Shown here: positions 1-6,371 of the stretch, piece by piece | Position numbering within the stretch: the first letter of the stretch is position 1 | Layout: the number at the start of each line of letters is the position of its first letter | Assembly: GCA_028679775.1 (NCBI GenBank) | Contig: JAJRAX010000297.1 | Span: 1-13,928, forward strand | DNA from: Methanothrix sp. | Lineage (GTDB): Archaea; Halobacteriota; Methanosarcinia; Methanotrichales; Methanotrichaceae | Direction of reading: 5' to 3' | Length of the DNA stretch: 13,928 nucleotides | Notes under the pieces: model-generated | The model's input: only the letters and a program-made list of their open reading frames with translations | Databases searched by the model: none | What the model was told of the DNA's origin: nothing | Program-made: the position numbers and the translations under genes

Positions 1-642
1 GAGGCTTTAGGGTTGTCCAAGCTCGTCATAGAGACCCGTCCCGAATTTGCGACATCCCGGACGGTCGAAGCATGCCTCTCTCACATTCCTACTGAGTTTG
101 CCATCGGCCTTGAGACCGCGAGCGATCTCATCCGGGACAAAGTCATCAGAAAGGGCTTCACCTTCCAGGACTTCGTCTCTGCATCCGAGGCCGTACGCCG
201 GCAGGGCGGAAGCGTCAAGGCCTACCTTTTGTTAAAGCCGCCACTGCTCACTGAGGGCCAGGCGATGAATGATGCCATAGATTCCGCTAAAAGGGCCCGC
301 GGCTACGCCGATATCCTCTCTCTCAACCTCTGCAATGTACAGCGCAATACTGTGGTGGAGCGCATGTGGGAGAAAGGTGAGTTCCGGCCACCTTGGTTAT
401 GGTCAGCACTGGAGGTTATCAAAAGCGTGCCGGGTCCGATTGTCTGCGATCCAGTGGGAGCGGGAACCAGGCGCGGTCCGCATAACTGTGGCCAGTGCGA
501 TGATGCAGTGGCCGAGTCCATCCGTGTCCATGCTCTGTCCCAGGACGTGGGGCCTCTGAAAAGCCTGGATTGCTCTTGCAAGTCGGCCTGGAGAGAGATG
601 ATGGAGCTGGAAGAAGACGCCTTCGGGGCTGTTCTAGCCTGA
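1..642 (+). CDS. Archaeosine biosynthesis radical SAM protein RaSEA, C-terminal part (5' truncated)
   Basis: The frame is open from base 1, so the start and the N-terminal radical-SAM CxxxCxxC motif lie outside the window; a TTG at 13 is only an internal codon. The visible 213 residues match the C-terminal half of the RaSEA family: ETRPEF, the stretch AIGLETASDLIRDKVIRKGF, KAYLLLKPP, LNLCNVQR, PPWLWSA, DPVGAGTRRGPHNC and a cysteine-rich end (HNCGQC, LDCSC). RaSEA is known to work with ArcS: ArcS attaches lysine to preQ0 at tRNA position 15, and RaSEA cleaves the lysine moiety by radical chemistry to give archaeosine. The gene ends with TGA, 60 bases before the stress-protein gene, which has its own TATA box, so the two are probably separate units. 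The family call rests on recalled sequence pattern. Confidence 0.85.
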   Translation, partial: EALGLSKLVIETRPEFATSRTVEACLSHIPTEFAIGLETASDLIRDKVIRKGFTFQDFVSASEAVRRQGGSVKAYLLLKPPLLTEGQAMNDAIDSAKRARGYADILSLNLCNVQRNTVVERMWEKGEFRPPWLWSALEVIKSVPGPIVCDPVGAGTRRGPHNCGQCDDAVAESIRVHALSQDVGPLKSLDCSCKSAWREMMELEEDAFGAVLA

Positions 643-661
643 TAATATGCATATTCGATGA

Positions 662-702
662 TTATAAATATCAACGGAGTGCAATTATCAGGGTTGGTGT
701 GA
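662..702 (+). promoter_or_regulatory. Promoter and ribosome binding site of the stress-protein gene
   Basis: TTATAAATA at 662-670 is a good archaeal TATA box about 35 bases before the ATG at 703. It would place the transcription start near 690-695. A GGTTGGTG stretch at 691-698 can act as Shine-Dalgarno. A second ATG follows directly at 706, so translation could start at either. Confidence 0.5.
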
Positions 703-1569
703 ATGATGTTCGAAAAAATCCTGGTCCCAATGGATTTCTCCAGACATGCGGGCAGGCTCGTCGAGTGCGTCGGCGATATTCCCGGCGTAAAGGAGGTAGT
801 TCTTCTCAGTGTCATCTCAAGGAGCCCTATTACCAGGGTCTGGGATCCGGTATCTGAGCTGAACCAGGCCGAAGAGCGTCTGGTGGCTATGAAGGGGGCC
901 ATAACGGTCCCTGGAATCAATGTCAAAGTGAGGGCTGTTTCGGTCATTGGAGGCGAGGTGGCCAGCGCCATATCGAGGGTCGCAGACGAAGAGAAGGTCT
1001 CTTTGATAGCTATGGGCGCTCGAGGACGGAGCAGGATACAGAGCGCATTGCTTGGAAGCGTCTCCCGAAATGTCTTGCGCTTTGGTGACACTCATCTTCT
1101 GGTCATGCGTTATCGGATGCTGGATGACGGTGAAATGCAGATGCATTGTTCTCATCTCTTTTCCAGGATTCTTTTCCCTACAGACTTCTCTCAGCCTGCA
1201 GAGGCTGCTTTGTCCTTCCTCAAGAGTCTGCCGGGTATTGGCGAGCTGGTGCTGCTCAATGTCGTCTCCACAGGTGAGACCGATGAGGAAATTGATGCTA
1301 ATGTCGCTTCTGCCATGAATAAAATGGACGAGGTGGTCTCGGAGCTTATGCAAAGTGGCGTGGCAGTCACCTCCAAGGTTGTAGTGGGCCATCCTGTTGA
1401 GGAGATCAGGTCTGTAGCCGAGGAGGAGGATGTATCCGTCATTGCCATGAGCTCTCAGGGTGCAGTGGCCATAAAGAAGGGCCGGATCGGCAGCACTGCC
1501 TATGATGTGGCCAATTCCGCAAAGAGGCCGGTCCTCGTTTTAAGAAGATCTGAGATCGCAATGTACTAG
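703..1569 (+). CDS. Tandem-domain universal stress protein (UspA family)
   Basis: The 288-residue cytoplasmic protein has two Usp alpha/beta domains, roughly residues 1-138 and 153-288. Each starts with the family signature (KILVPMDFS; RILFPTDFS) and ends in a V-L-V-x-R-type strand. Domain 1 has the complete nucleotide-binding motif G-x2-G-x9-G-S at G105/G108/G118-S119. Domain 2 has S250 in place of the first glycine (S-x2-G253-x9-G263-S264), so it may bind ATP less well. Two-domain Usp proteins of this length are common in methanogens and are linked to stress tolerance, although the molecular role is rarely known. It appears monocistronic: own TATA box upstream, T-rich stretch and a long AT-rich spacer downstream. 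Confidence 0.9.
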   Translation: MMFEKILVPMDFSRHAGRLVECVGDIPGVKEVVLLSVISRSPITRVWDPVSELNQAEERLVAMKGAITVPGINVKVRAVSVIGGEVASAISRVADEEKVSLIAMGARGRSRIQSALLGSVSRNVLRFGDTHLLVMRYRMLDDGEMQMHCSHLFSRILFPTDFSQPAEAALSFLKSLPGIGELVLLNVVSTGETDEEIDANVASAMNKMDEVVSELMQSGVAVTSKVVVGHPVEEIRSVAEEEDVSVIAMSSQGAVAIKKGRIGSTAYDVANSAKRPVLVLRRSEIAMY

Positions 1570-1580
1570 CCAGGGGCAGA

Positions 1581-1595
1581 TTTTCTTTAATTTTT
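1581..1595 (+). terminator. T-rich putative terminator after the stress-protein gene
   Basis: TTTT and TTTTT tracts lie 12-26 bases after the stop codon. Archaeal RNA polymerase terminates at oligo-T without needing a hairpin. The tracts are short, so this is weak. Confidence 0.3.
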
Positions 1596-1840
1596 GCTGG
1601 AACGATTTTAGCACATGAGCTTCAATCTGCTTTATTATTTTATATTGTTTGTGGTATGTCTAAATTGCTTGATTGAACTATGGTGAAGACCGCAACACAA
1701 AATATCTTTCCATAATAGTAATATCTGGGTTTATTTCCTATTTTCAATTAGGCTTAATTGCCATTTATCCTATTGGGGTCGAAATAATTTGAATTTTTGC
1801 AATTAAGATATGCATAAATCCACAATAAAAACCAAAAGCA

Positions 1841-1915
1841 TTTAATATTGGGAGAGCGTCCGAATAGCAGACTCTCAACTGAGAGCGGATGTAGGATTAA
1901 CTGTAATGAGGTGGT
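1841..1915 (+). promoter_or_regulatory. TATA box, structured leader and Shine-Dalgarno of the DUF1646 transporter gene
   Basis: TTTAATATT at 1841-1849 is a TATA-like box, predicting transcription from about 1870. The leader then opens with an inverted repeat: CTCTC (1872-1876), loop AACT, GAGAG (1881-1885). A second GAGAGCG copy lies upstream at 1852-1858. GAGGTGGT at 1908-1915 is a strong Shine-Dalgarno three bases before the ATG, counting from the end of the tract. Confidence 0.45.
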
Positions 1916-1918
1916 CTA

Positions 1919-3028
1919 ATGGTTACTGTATTGGGTGAAGTTGTAACCTCAGTAGATATGGCTTTGGCATTTATAGCCTTAATTGTGCTGATATTCCCCT
2001 TTAAAGTTAAAGTTGTTGAACAAAATTTGGAAGTATTTCTATTTATAATGGGCGCGGCTGCTGTCACAGTGACCAGCAAGTGGACAATGGACCTGATTCT
2101 GTTGGCTGCAGAAGAGCCCGTCATCAAGGGCATTGTGCCTGCAGTGTTGGTTGCAGGGTTCATATTCCTCTACGGCCAGAAGGCTTTTACGAGCTTTATG
2201 AACGGCTTGGTCAAGAAGATGAACCTGGGCGTAATCATATTCGTCTCCACATTTGTACTGGGACTGATATGCTCAGTCATCACGGCCATCATCTCCTCGC
2301 TCTTCCTCTGCGAGATTGCCAATACCCTGCCCCTGGACCGAAAGAATAAGATTAACTATGTGATCATTGCCTGTTTCGCCATCGGCCTTGGCGCAGTGCT
2401 CACACCTCTTGGTGAGCCCCTGTCCACCATCGCCATCACCAAGCTGCAGGGTGCGCCCTTGTATCCAGGTGGTCCCGGCAACGCTGGCTTCTGGTATCTT
2501 ATGGACCAGCTCGGCATCTTGATCGTTCTTGGTGTCCTGCTCTGCGCAGCCTTTTCCATGTTCTACATCAAGCCAACCACCGGCAAGGTGGAGAAGATGG
2601 GAAGCGCCGAAGAGGGAAGCGTCAAAGAGGTTATCATCAGGACCCTCAAGGTTTACGCCTTCGTAGCAGCTCTCTTCCTTCTGGGTGCCGGAATGGAGGT
2701 GCTCATATTCAAGTACTTCACCAAGATCCCGGATTACGTCCTATTCTGGGTGAATATGATCTCCGCCATCCTGGATAATGCCACGTTGACCGCGGCTGAG
2801 ATATCCAAGGCCCTGACACAAAAGCAGATCAACGCTGCTCTCTACGGCCTGCTCATCTCCGGCGGCATGCTGATCCCCGGCAACATCCCCAACATCATCT
2901 CTGCCGGAAAGCTCGGCATCACAAGCAGCGAGTGGGCAAAACTCGGAGTACCATTTGGACTGGTATTGAATGCTCTCTACTTCGTAGTAGTATTCATCCT
3001 GGGAATCAACCCAACCCTTGGGCTCTAA
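1919..3028 (+). CDS. DUF1646-family membrane permease, putative cation transporter
   Basis: The 369-residue protein is hydrophobic throughout, with roughly ten membrane segments. It looks like the DUF1646 family of archaeal and bacterial permeases. Re-entrant-loop type signatures resemble those of the ion transporter (NhaD/ArsB-like) superfamily: LTPLGEPLSTI near 161-171, SAILDNATLTAAE near 282-294, and IPGNIPNIISAGKL near 319-332. This last is a Gly-Asn rich motif like those that bind substrate ions. The family is annotated as putative cation transporter; the true substrate is unknown to me. The start is fixed by a strong Shine-Dalgarno (GAGGTGGT). The gene stands alone, with its own promoter and a T-rich terminator, which together with the structured leader suggests individual regulation. 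Confidence 0.8.
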   Translation: MVTVLGEVVTSVDMALAFIALIVLIFPFKVKVVEQNLEVFLFIMGAAAVTVTSKWTMDLILLAAEEPVIKGIVPAVLVAGFIFLYGQKAFTSFMNGLVKKMNLGVIIFVSTFVLGLICSVITAIISSLFLCEIANTLPLDRKNKINYVIIACFAIGLGAVLTPLGEPLSTIAITKLQGAPLYPGGPGNAGFWYLMDQLGILIVLGVLLCAAFSMFYIKPTTGKVEKMGSAEEGSVKEVIIRTLKVYAFVAALFLLGAGMEVLIFKYFTKIPDYVLFWVNMISAILDNATLTAAEISKALTQKQINAALYGLLISGGMLIPGNIPNIISAGKLGITSSEWAKLGVPFGLVLNALYFVVVFILGINPTLGL

Positions 3029-3042
3029 ATCTGGGCTCAAGA

Positions 3043-3052
3043 TCTCTTTTTT
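3043..3052 (+). terminator. Oligo-T terminator of the DUF1646 gene
   Basis: TCTC followed by six T residues lies 15-24 bases after the stop codon, in the usual place for an archaeal U-tract terminator. Confidence 0.55.
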
Positions 3053-3163
3053 ATAAAAAAAATGCTTTTAATTGCAGAATAAAATTGCTTCAGTCAAGCA
3101 GGCACCAGCTTCCTGGCGTTTGATGGATCTGAAGTCTTGTAGCTATGGATTCCCAGCTAAAAA

Positions 3164-3376
3164 TCAAATAGCCTTCTTTTCTGATGCGATGACATACCGC
3201 CGTAAGAAATAGCCTATCATGCAGACCATGACTCCGCCCATCTCTAGCACCACAACGGTCGAGTTATGGATATTCGATACTAATAGAAGCTCCCAGGCCA
3301 CGATCATTGCCAGCAGACCTATTATTATCAATAATATTGCAGATAATTTTAAAATTATGACCTTCTTCCTATCCAT
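3164..3376 (-). CDS. Small two-TM membrane protein, unknown function
   Basis: This 70-residue protein starts with a short positive stretch (MDRKK). Two hydrophobic segments follow, about residues 7-33 and 40-58, and a charged end (LRRYVIASEKKAI). Topology is probably both ends cytoplasmic. A purine-rich GAGGGAGA lies just before the ATG and supports translation. I recognise no family. It is the last gene of a minus-strand run headed by the amidotransferase-like gene; the 84-base gap before it leaves room for a separate promoter. It is a credible gene because of its ribosome binding site and clean hydrophobic pattern, but conservation is untested. Confidence 0.6.
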   Translation of the reverse strand: MDRKKVIILKLSAILLIIIGLLAMIVAWELLLVSNIHNSTVVVLEMGGVMVCMIGYFLRRYVIASEKKAI

Positions 3377-3460
3377 GCTTCTCCCTCGTGTGGCATGCTG
3401 GCCTGGATATTAATGTTTGCCTCATGGCAGAGCTTTGATTTTACGGGTATCATTTGCGTT

Positions 3461-3739
3461 TCATCTGCGCTTGATTCCAGGCGTGGCAAGGTACCATCTG
3501 CCTTTTCTTCCTCTGAGAAACTGCAGGGCCTCGGCATAATCATCAAAGTAATGAGCCTCTTTGCTGTCAATGCTCATAACTGTAATCCTTCGCTCAATTG
3601 ATATTCCTCTCTCCTTCAGCATCTCCTCTATCTCTCCGCGCAGCTCGCTCTTCTTTTTTTTGATCACTCCACAGTTATCCTGCGGCTCTTTGCTTTCTAT
3701 AACCTCGTCGTGCTCTTCTGGCAGGACCATCACCCTCAC
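3461..3739 (-). CDS. Small charged hypothetical protein
   Basis: This 92-residue soluble protein is rich in charged residues. The N-terminal part is acidic (LPEEHDEVIESKEPQ). A lysine run follows (VIKKKKSELRG), then a likely helix (GEIEEMLKERG) and an alpha/beta-looking C-terminal half (RRITVMSIDSKEA, DDYAEALQFLRGRKGRWYL). No family is recognised. The GTG start at 3739 overlaps the last base of the upstream gene's TAG stop, so translation is probably coupled; an ATG at 3730 is an alternative that would drop three residues. The overlap strongly suggests an operon with the amidotransferase-like gene. The lysine run is encoded by eight consecutive A bases, a place where slippage could occur. Confidence 0.6.
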   Translation of the reverse strand: MRVMVLPEEHDEVIESKEPQDNCGVIKKKKSELRGEIEEMLKERGISIERRITVMSIDSKEAHYFDDYAEALQFLRGRKGRWYLATPGIKRR

Positions 3740-4299
3740 TAAAGCTTTGCCGGTTTAGCCTGTCCAACAGCCCATTTGATATATTCGCCGGCGGGAAATT
3801 CGTGCACCGTTGTGGCCACAATCAGCCCTTCATCAAATCTTGCCGTCACCAATATGGCCCGGCCTTTTTCGTCCCTTAGAACTGTCTCAAAGCCCTCTCC
3901 TGGGATCAGGTAGCCATCGCACTCAGGGGTGCTGGTACATAAGAGGCAGGAGCACTCGTCTTCAGATGGAGAGACGCATCTGCCGCCAATCTCGCAGACG
4001 TAAGAGAGCGACACCGGCAGCCAGTCAAAGTCGTGCTTTTCAACCATCGGCCCGAAAACCGTCAGGACTCCGCCTTTTCTAACAAAGTCCGAGATGTTGG
4101 ACTTCATTCTCCGCAATGCTGGCAGAGTCCGGGAGTATTGGGCGTTGGCAAAGCCCGTGGGAATCAGGGCTGCCTTGTACCTTGGCAGAAAGGGGCTGCC
4201 AAGTATTGCAGGTGAGAGAAACTGAAAGCTGACCGACAGTTCCGCGAAGAGCTTCTCGTAGAGGAATGTTCTCTCACCGATGATAGCAATATCTGTCAT
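3739..4299 (-). CDS. Glutamine-amidotransferase-like protein with cysteine-rich insert
   Basis: This 186-residue, probably cytoplasmic protein begins like a class I glutamine-amidotransferase/ThuA-type Rossmann fold (DIAIIGERTFLYEKL, then YKAALIPTGFAN and FVRKGGVLTVFGPM). It ends with a strand-turn block common in such folds (GRAILVTARFDEG, VATTVHEFP). I see no obvious catalytic Cys-His-Glu triad, so it may be a non-enzymatic relative. Six cysteines lie between residues 102 and 127 (C102, C108, C116, C118, C121, C127; the core is C-x-C-x2-C), suggesting a metal or disulphide site. The ATG at 4299 has an AGGTAG stretch a few bases upstream. It diverges from nikR across 130 bases and overlaps the next gene downstream, so a role tied to metal homeostasis is possible but only inferred from position. 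Confidence 0.65.
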   Translation of the reverse strand: MTDIAIIGERTFLYEKLFAELSVSFQFLSPAILGSPFLPRYKAALIPTGFANAQYSRTLPALRRMKSNISDFVRKGGVLTVFGPMVEKHDFDWLPVSLSYVCEIGGRCVSPSEDECSCLLCTSTPECDGYLIPGEGFETVLRDEKGRAILVTARFDEGLIVATTVHEFPAGEYIKWAVGQAKPAKL

Positions 4300-4353
4300 A
4301 CTGCAGCTACCTGTTTCTCTCCCAGAGGAAAACCTTTATGGTTAGATGGTCGT

Positions 4354-4375
4354 ATGTCTCGCTTGTCTCTGACAT
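4354..4375. promoter_or_regulatory. Candidate operator between the divergent nikR and amidotransferase-like genes
   Basis: A perfect inverted repeat ATGTC-N12-GACAT (arms 4354-4358 and 4371-4375) sits in the 130-base divergent spacer. It lies between a weak minus-strand TATA candidate (about 4332-4342) and the plus-strand TATA region of nikR (4390-4404). NikR proteins bind widely spaced short half-sites, so this is a natural candidate for autoregulation and for control of the divergent operon. Five-base arms can arise by chance; the match to any known archaeal NikR site is unproven. Confidence 0.35.
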
Positions 4376-4389
4376 TTTTCTCCATTAGG

Positions 4390-4429
4390 TTTATTACTAA
4401 ATAACATCTGCATATAGACCGCGATATAT
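4390..4429 (+). promoter_or_regulatory. nikR promoter, probably leaderless transcript
   Basis: TTTATTACTAAATAA at 4390-4404 supplies overlapping TATA-box candidates 26-40 bases before the ATG at 4430. No Shine-Dalgarno is seen before the ATG (GACCGCGATATAT). The transcript should therefore have no leader or a very short one. Confidence 0.45.
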
Positions 4430-4852
4430 ATGGAACAAGAATTAATGAGGATCGGAGTCTCGCTGCCGGAGAAGTTGCTCTCCAGGTTTGATGAGATTAT
4501 CTTGCAGCGTGGTTACTCATCGCGTTCGGAGGGCATCAGAGATGCCATCAGGAACTACATCGTCCATTTCGAGTGGATGAGCGACGTGCAGGGCGAAAGG
4601 GTGGGCGTAATCACCCTGGTCTACTCCCATGGCCAGCGGGGTCTGGTGGACAACCTGACTGAGATTCAGCATGAGGCAGGCAGCATCATCCAGTCCAGCC
4701 TTCATGTTCACCTTGATCACGACAACTGCCTGGAGGTCATCGTCCTGCGAGGCGAGGGTCAGGATGTGAGAAAGGCTGCAGAGAAGATGATGTCTCTAAA
4801 GGGCGTAAAGCACGTTAAGCTCACAACCACTTCAATGGGCAAAGAGCTGTAA
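4430..4852 (+). CDS. nikR: Nickel-responsive regulator NikR
   Basis: The 140-residue protein has the standard NikR layout: an N-terminal ribbon-helix-helix DNA-binding domain (about 1-47; LMRIGVSLPEKLL, SRSEGIRDAIRNYI) and a C-terminal ACT-like metal-binding and tetramerisation domain. All four high-affinity Ni(II) ligands of E. coli NikR (H76, H87, H89, C95) are present with identical spacing at H81, H92, H94 and C100 (HEAG, then LHVHLDHDNC). The protein should thus be a true nickel sensor that represses nickel uptake when nickel is plentiful. Nickel matters to methanogens for coenzyme F430, CODH/ACS and hydrogenases. No nickel transporter is in the window. The fibrillarin gene starts 20 bases downstream, which suggests co-transcription. 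Confidence 0.92.
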   Translation: MEQELMRIGVSLPEKLLSRFDEIILQRGYSSRSEGIRDAIRNYIVHFEWMSDVQGERVGVITLVYSHGQRGLVDNLTEIQHEAGSIIQSSLHVHLDHDNCLEVIVLRGEGQDVRKAAEKMMSLKGVKHVKLTTTSMGKEL

Positions 4853-4872
4853 ACCGCAGAGCTGAGATTTCC

Positions 4873-5532
4873 ATGAATTGCCTGGAAGTCATTCCCGGCG
4901 TTGTCATCCTGGAGTCGGATGGGGACAAGAGGCTGGCGAGCAGAAGCCTTGACGCCCAGCCAGTTTACGGGGAACGCATCTTGGATGGGTATCGTTTCTG
5001 GGACCCCTTCCGCTCCAAGCTGGGAGCATTGCTGCTCAAGGCCAGCCGAACGCTGCCCGTTCTCTCTCGCGACGCGAAGGTCCTTTATCTAGGGGCGGCC
5101 ACCGGCACCACAGTAAGCCATGTCAGCGATATAGTCAAGGACGGCCTGGTCTATGCAGTGGAGTTCTCGCATCGCTCAATGCGCGATCTAATCCGTCTCT
5201 CAGAGAGGCGCGGGAACATCGTGCCGATACTTGCCGATGCCTCCCGGCCTGAGGAGTATGCCTTTTTTGTCGAGCCGGTCGATTGGGTCTATCAGGATAT
5301 AGCTCAGAGAAATCAGGCAGAGATTGCCACATCGAACTGCGCCCGTTATCTCAAGCCAGGCGGCGATCTCATCCTCATGCTCAAGACCCGGTCGGTCGAT
5401 GTCAACGCAAGCCCTCAGGCCGTCCTCCAGGCAGAGATAAAAAATCTTCAGGGGCTTGATCTCGGTCCGATCCAGGATCTCCTGCCCTTCCACCAGGATC
5501 ACTGGGCGATCTTGGCCAAGAAGCCCAGATGA
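4873..5532 (+). CDS. flpA: Fibrillarin-like rRNA/tRNA 2'-O-methyltransferase
   Basis: This 219-residue protein is the SAM-dependent methyltransferase of the archaeal box C/D sRNP, which methylates rRNA and tRNA riboses with Nop5 and L7Ae. The N-terminal strand region is typical (LDAQPVYGERIL, then YRFWDPFRSKLGALL). The Rossmann core has motif I VLYLGAATGTTVSH (70-83), acidic E97 in AVEFSH, D122 in LADAS, D142 in VYQDIAQ and K171 in LMLKTRS. The end has PFHQDHWAILAKK. Length fits the family. In many methanogens flpA follows nop5 directly; here the upstream neighbour is nikR, 20 bases away, and no nop5 is visible. The ATG has only a weak ribosome site (GCTGAGAT), so translation may depend on coupling. 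Confidence 0.93.
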   Translation: MNCLEVIPGVVILESDGDKRLASRSLDAQPVYGERILDGYRFWDPFRSKLGALLLKASRTLPVLSRDAKVLYLGAATGTTVSHVSDIVKDGLVYAVEFSHRSMRDLIRLSERRGNIVPILADASRPEEYAFFVEPVDWVYQDIAQRNQAEIATSNCARYLKPGGDLILMLKTRSVDVNASPQAVLQAEIKNLQGLDLGPIQDLLPFHQDHWAILAKKPR

Positions 5533-5565
5533 TCCCCGTTCTTTGCAGCCGAATTTACTGATGTC

Positions 5566-6330
5566 TCAGCTTACGAGCTTTTTGATCTCATCGTATATGA
5601 TGCTGGGCAGAAGCCTTACGTATCCCACCAGCGGAATCTTGGCTTTGGCTACTCCAATGACCCACTCATCTTTAACCGGCGTCAGATAGCTGATGCCCTC
5701 GCCCACGACGGTGCCATTTGTGGTCTCGTAAATGATCAGGCCGGTATTCTTGTCCAGGTAGATCTCACCGCCTACATTTATGATATTTTCCCGGTTTGCA
5801 TCGATGTAGGACGATTTGGCCATGCCGAAGATCTGTCCAGCCTCCTGGTCGATCACCTCATTGTGGTCTCCCTTGGTTATGTAGCCGGAGAACGGCGCGG
5901 CAGGTCCGCCTTGCCACATAGGCTCTCCTGCGTTCACATACCGCAGGGCACGGTGAATGATCGGCGTGGCCTTCTCCTTGCCCGGAGCAAATCCCAAAAG
6001 CATCTTGAACTGGTCCAGGAGGTTCAAGCTCGCCTTGCCATAGGGCCGGTAAAGTATGACATCCCCCGGATTATTAAACGCAGTATAGCCGGTCTTCTCT
6101 GCCTCATCCCAAGCAATTACATCTGTGCGCGACGCTCCCTGAACTAGTACAATATCCCCAATATTGAGATTCGGCACCATGCTTCCCGATTCCACGGCGA
6201 CCATAGGCGTCCAGAGCCCCAATAACAGTTGAGACAGGAGGGATATTCCGCCAACCACCACAACCACGAAGATTATGTCCTTGGCCAGGCCAGGAAGAGG
6301 CAAATTGTCAAACCACTCTTCGATCCTCAT
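5566..6330 (-). CDS. Signal peptidase I, archaeal/ER type (S26B)
   Basis: This 254-residue membrane protease removes signal peptides from exported proteins. A membrane anchor lies near residues 18-42, followed by the catalytic serine in VESGSMVPNL (Ser50). The conserved histidine that replaces the bacterial lysine is in PIIHRAL (His126), and aspartates lie in YITKGDHNEVIDQ (Asp155, Asp161). The C-terminal EWVIGVAKAKIPLVGYV block is also typical. Between Asp161 and that block are about 60 residues, longer than I expect for close relatives. I chose ATG at 6330; a TTG at 6333 would add one residue. No Shine-Dalgarno is present, and a TATA box 30 bases upstream indicates a leaderless message. It probably processes the secreted A/B proteins encoded further on. 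Confidence 0.88.
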   Translation of the reverse strand: MRIEEWFDNLPLPGLAKDIIFVVVVVGGISLLSQLLLGLWTPMVAVESGSMVPNLNIGDIVLVQGASRTDVIAWDEAEKTGYTAFNNPGDVILYRPYGKASLNLLDQFKMLLGFAPGKEKATPIIHRALRYVNAGEPMWQGGPAAPFSGYITKGDHNEVIDQEAGQIFGMAKSSYIDANRENIINVGGEIYLDKNTGLIIYETTNGTVVGEGISYLTPVKDEWVIGVAKAKIPLVGYVRLLPSIIYDEIKKLVS

Positions 6331-6371
6331 CAACCATATTTATCAGTTGGTAGGATCTTATACTCCTTTCG
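6331..6371. promoter_or_regulatory. Interlocked divergent promoters for signal peptidase and DP1
   Basis: On the plus strand ATATTTAT (6336-6343) lies about 32 bases before the DP1 ATG. On the minus strand AGTATAAG (6357-6364) lies about 30 bases before the signal-peptidase ATG. Neither gene has a Shine-Dalgarno, so both transcripts look leaderless, and each TATA box sits close to the other gene's start site. Confidence 0.5.

Larger units (their letters stand above)
1570..1918. other. AT-rich intergenic spacer with leader of the DUF1646 gene
   Basis: This 349-base stretch has no credible gene and no tRNA-like fold. It is far richer in AT than the flanking genes. Its right end holds the promoter and leader of the downstream transporter. 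I see no function in the middle part (about 1600-1800). Confidence 0.6.

Noticed and set aside
303..1091. Long minus-strand open frame (262 residues) across the RaSEA/stress-protein genes
   Set aside because: It overlaps two well-supported plus-strand genes and an intergenic promoter, has low-complexity Ser/Thr-rich composition and no family features; it is a shadow frame.
1570..1918. tRNA or other structural RNA in the long AT-rich spacers
   Set aside because: A GGGTCGAAAT stretch near 1776 vaguely recalls a T-loop, but no acceptor or anticodon arms can be built around it; the other spacers show none either.
3355..3570. Minus-strand 71-residue frame overlapping the two small genes
   Set aside because: It overlaps the better-supported 92- and 70-residue genes in another frame and has no sensible composition or ribosome site.
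3654..3661. Eight-base homopolymer as a frameshift or pseudogene mark in the small charged protein
   Set aside because: The frame continues cleanly on both sides and the start overlaps the upstream stop as in a normal operon; kept only as a note.
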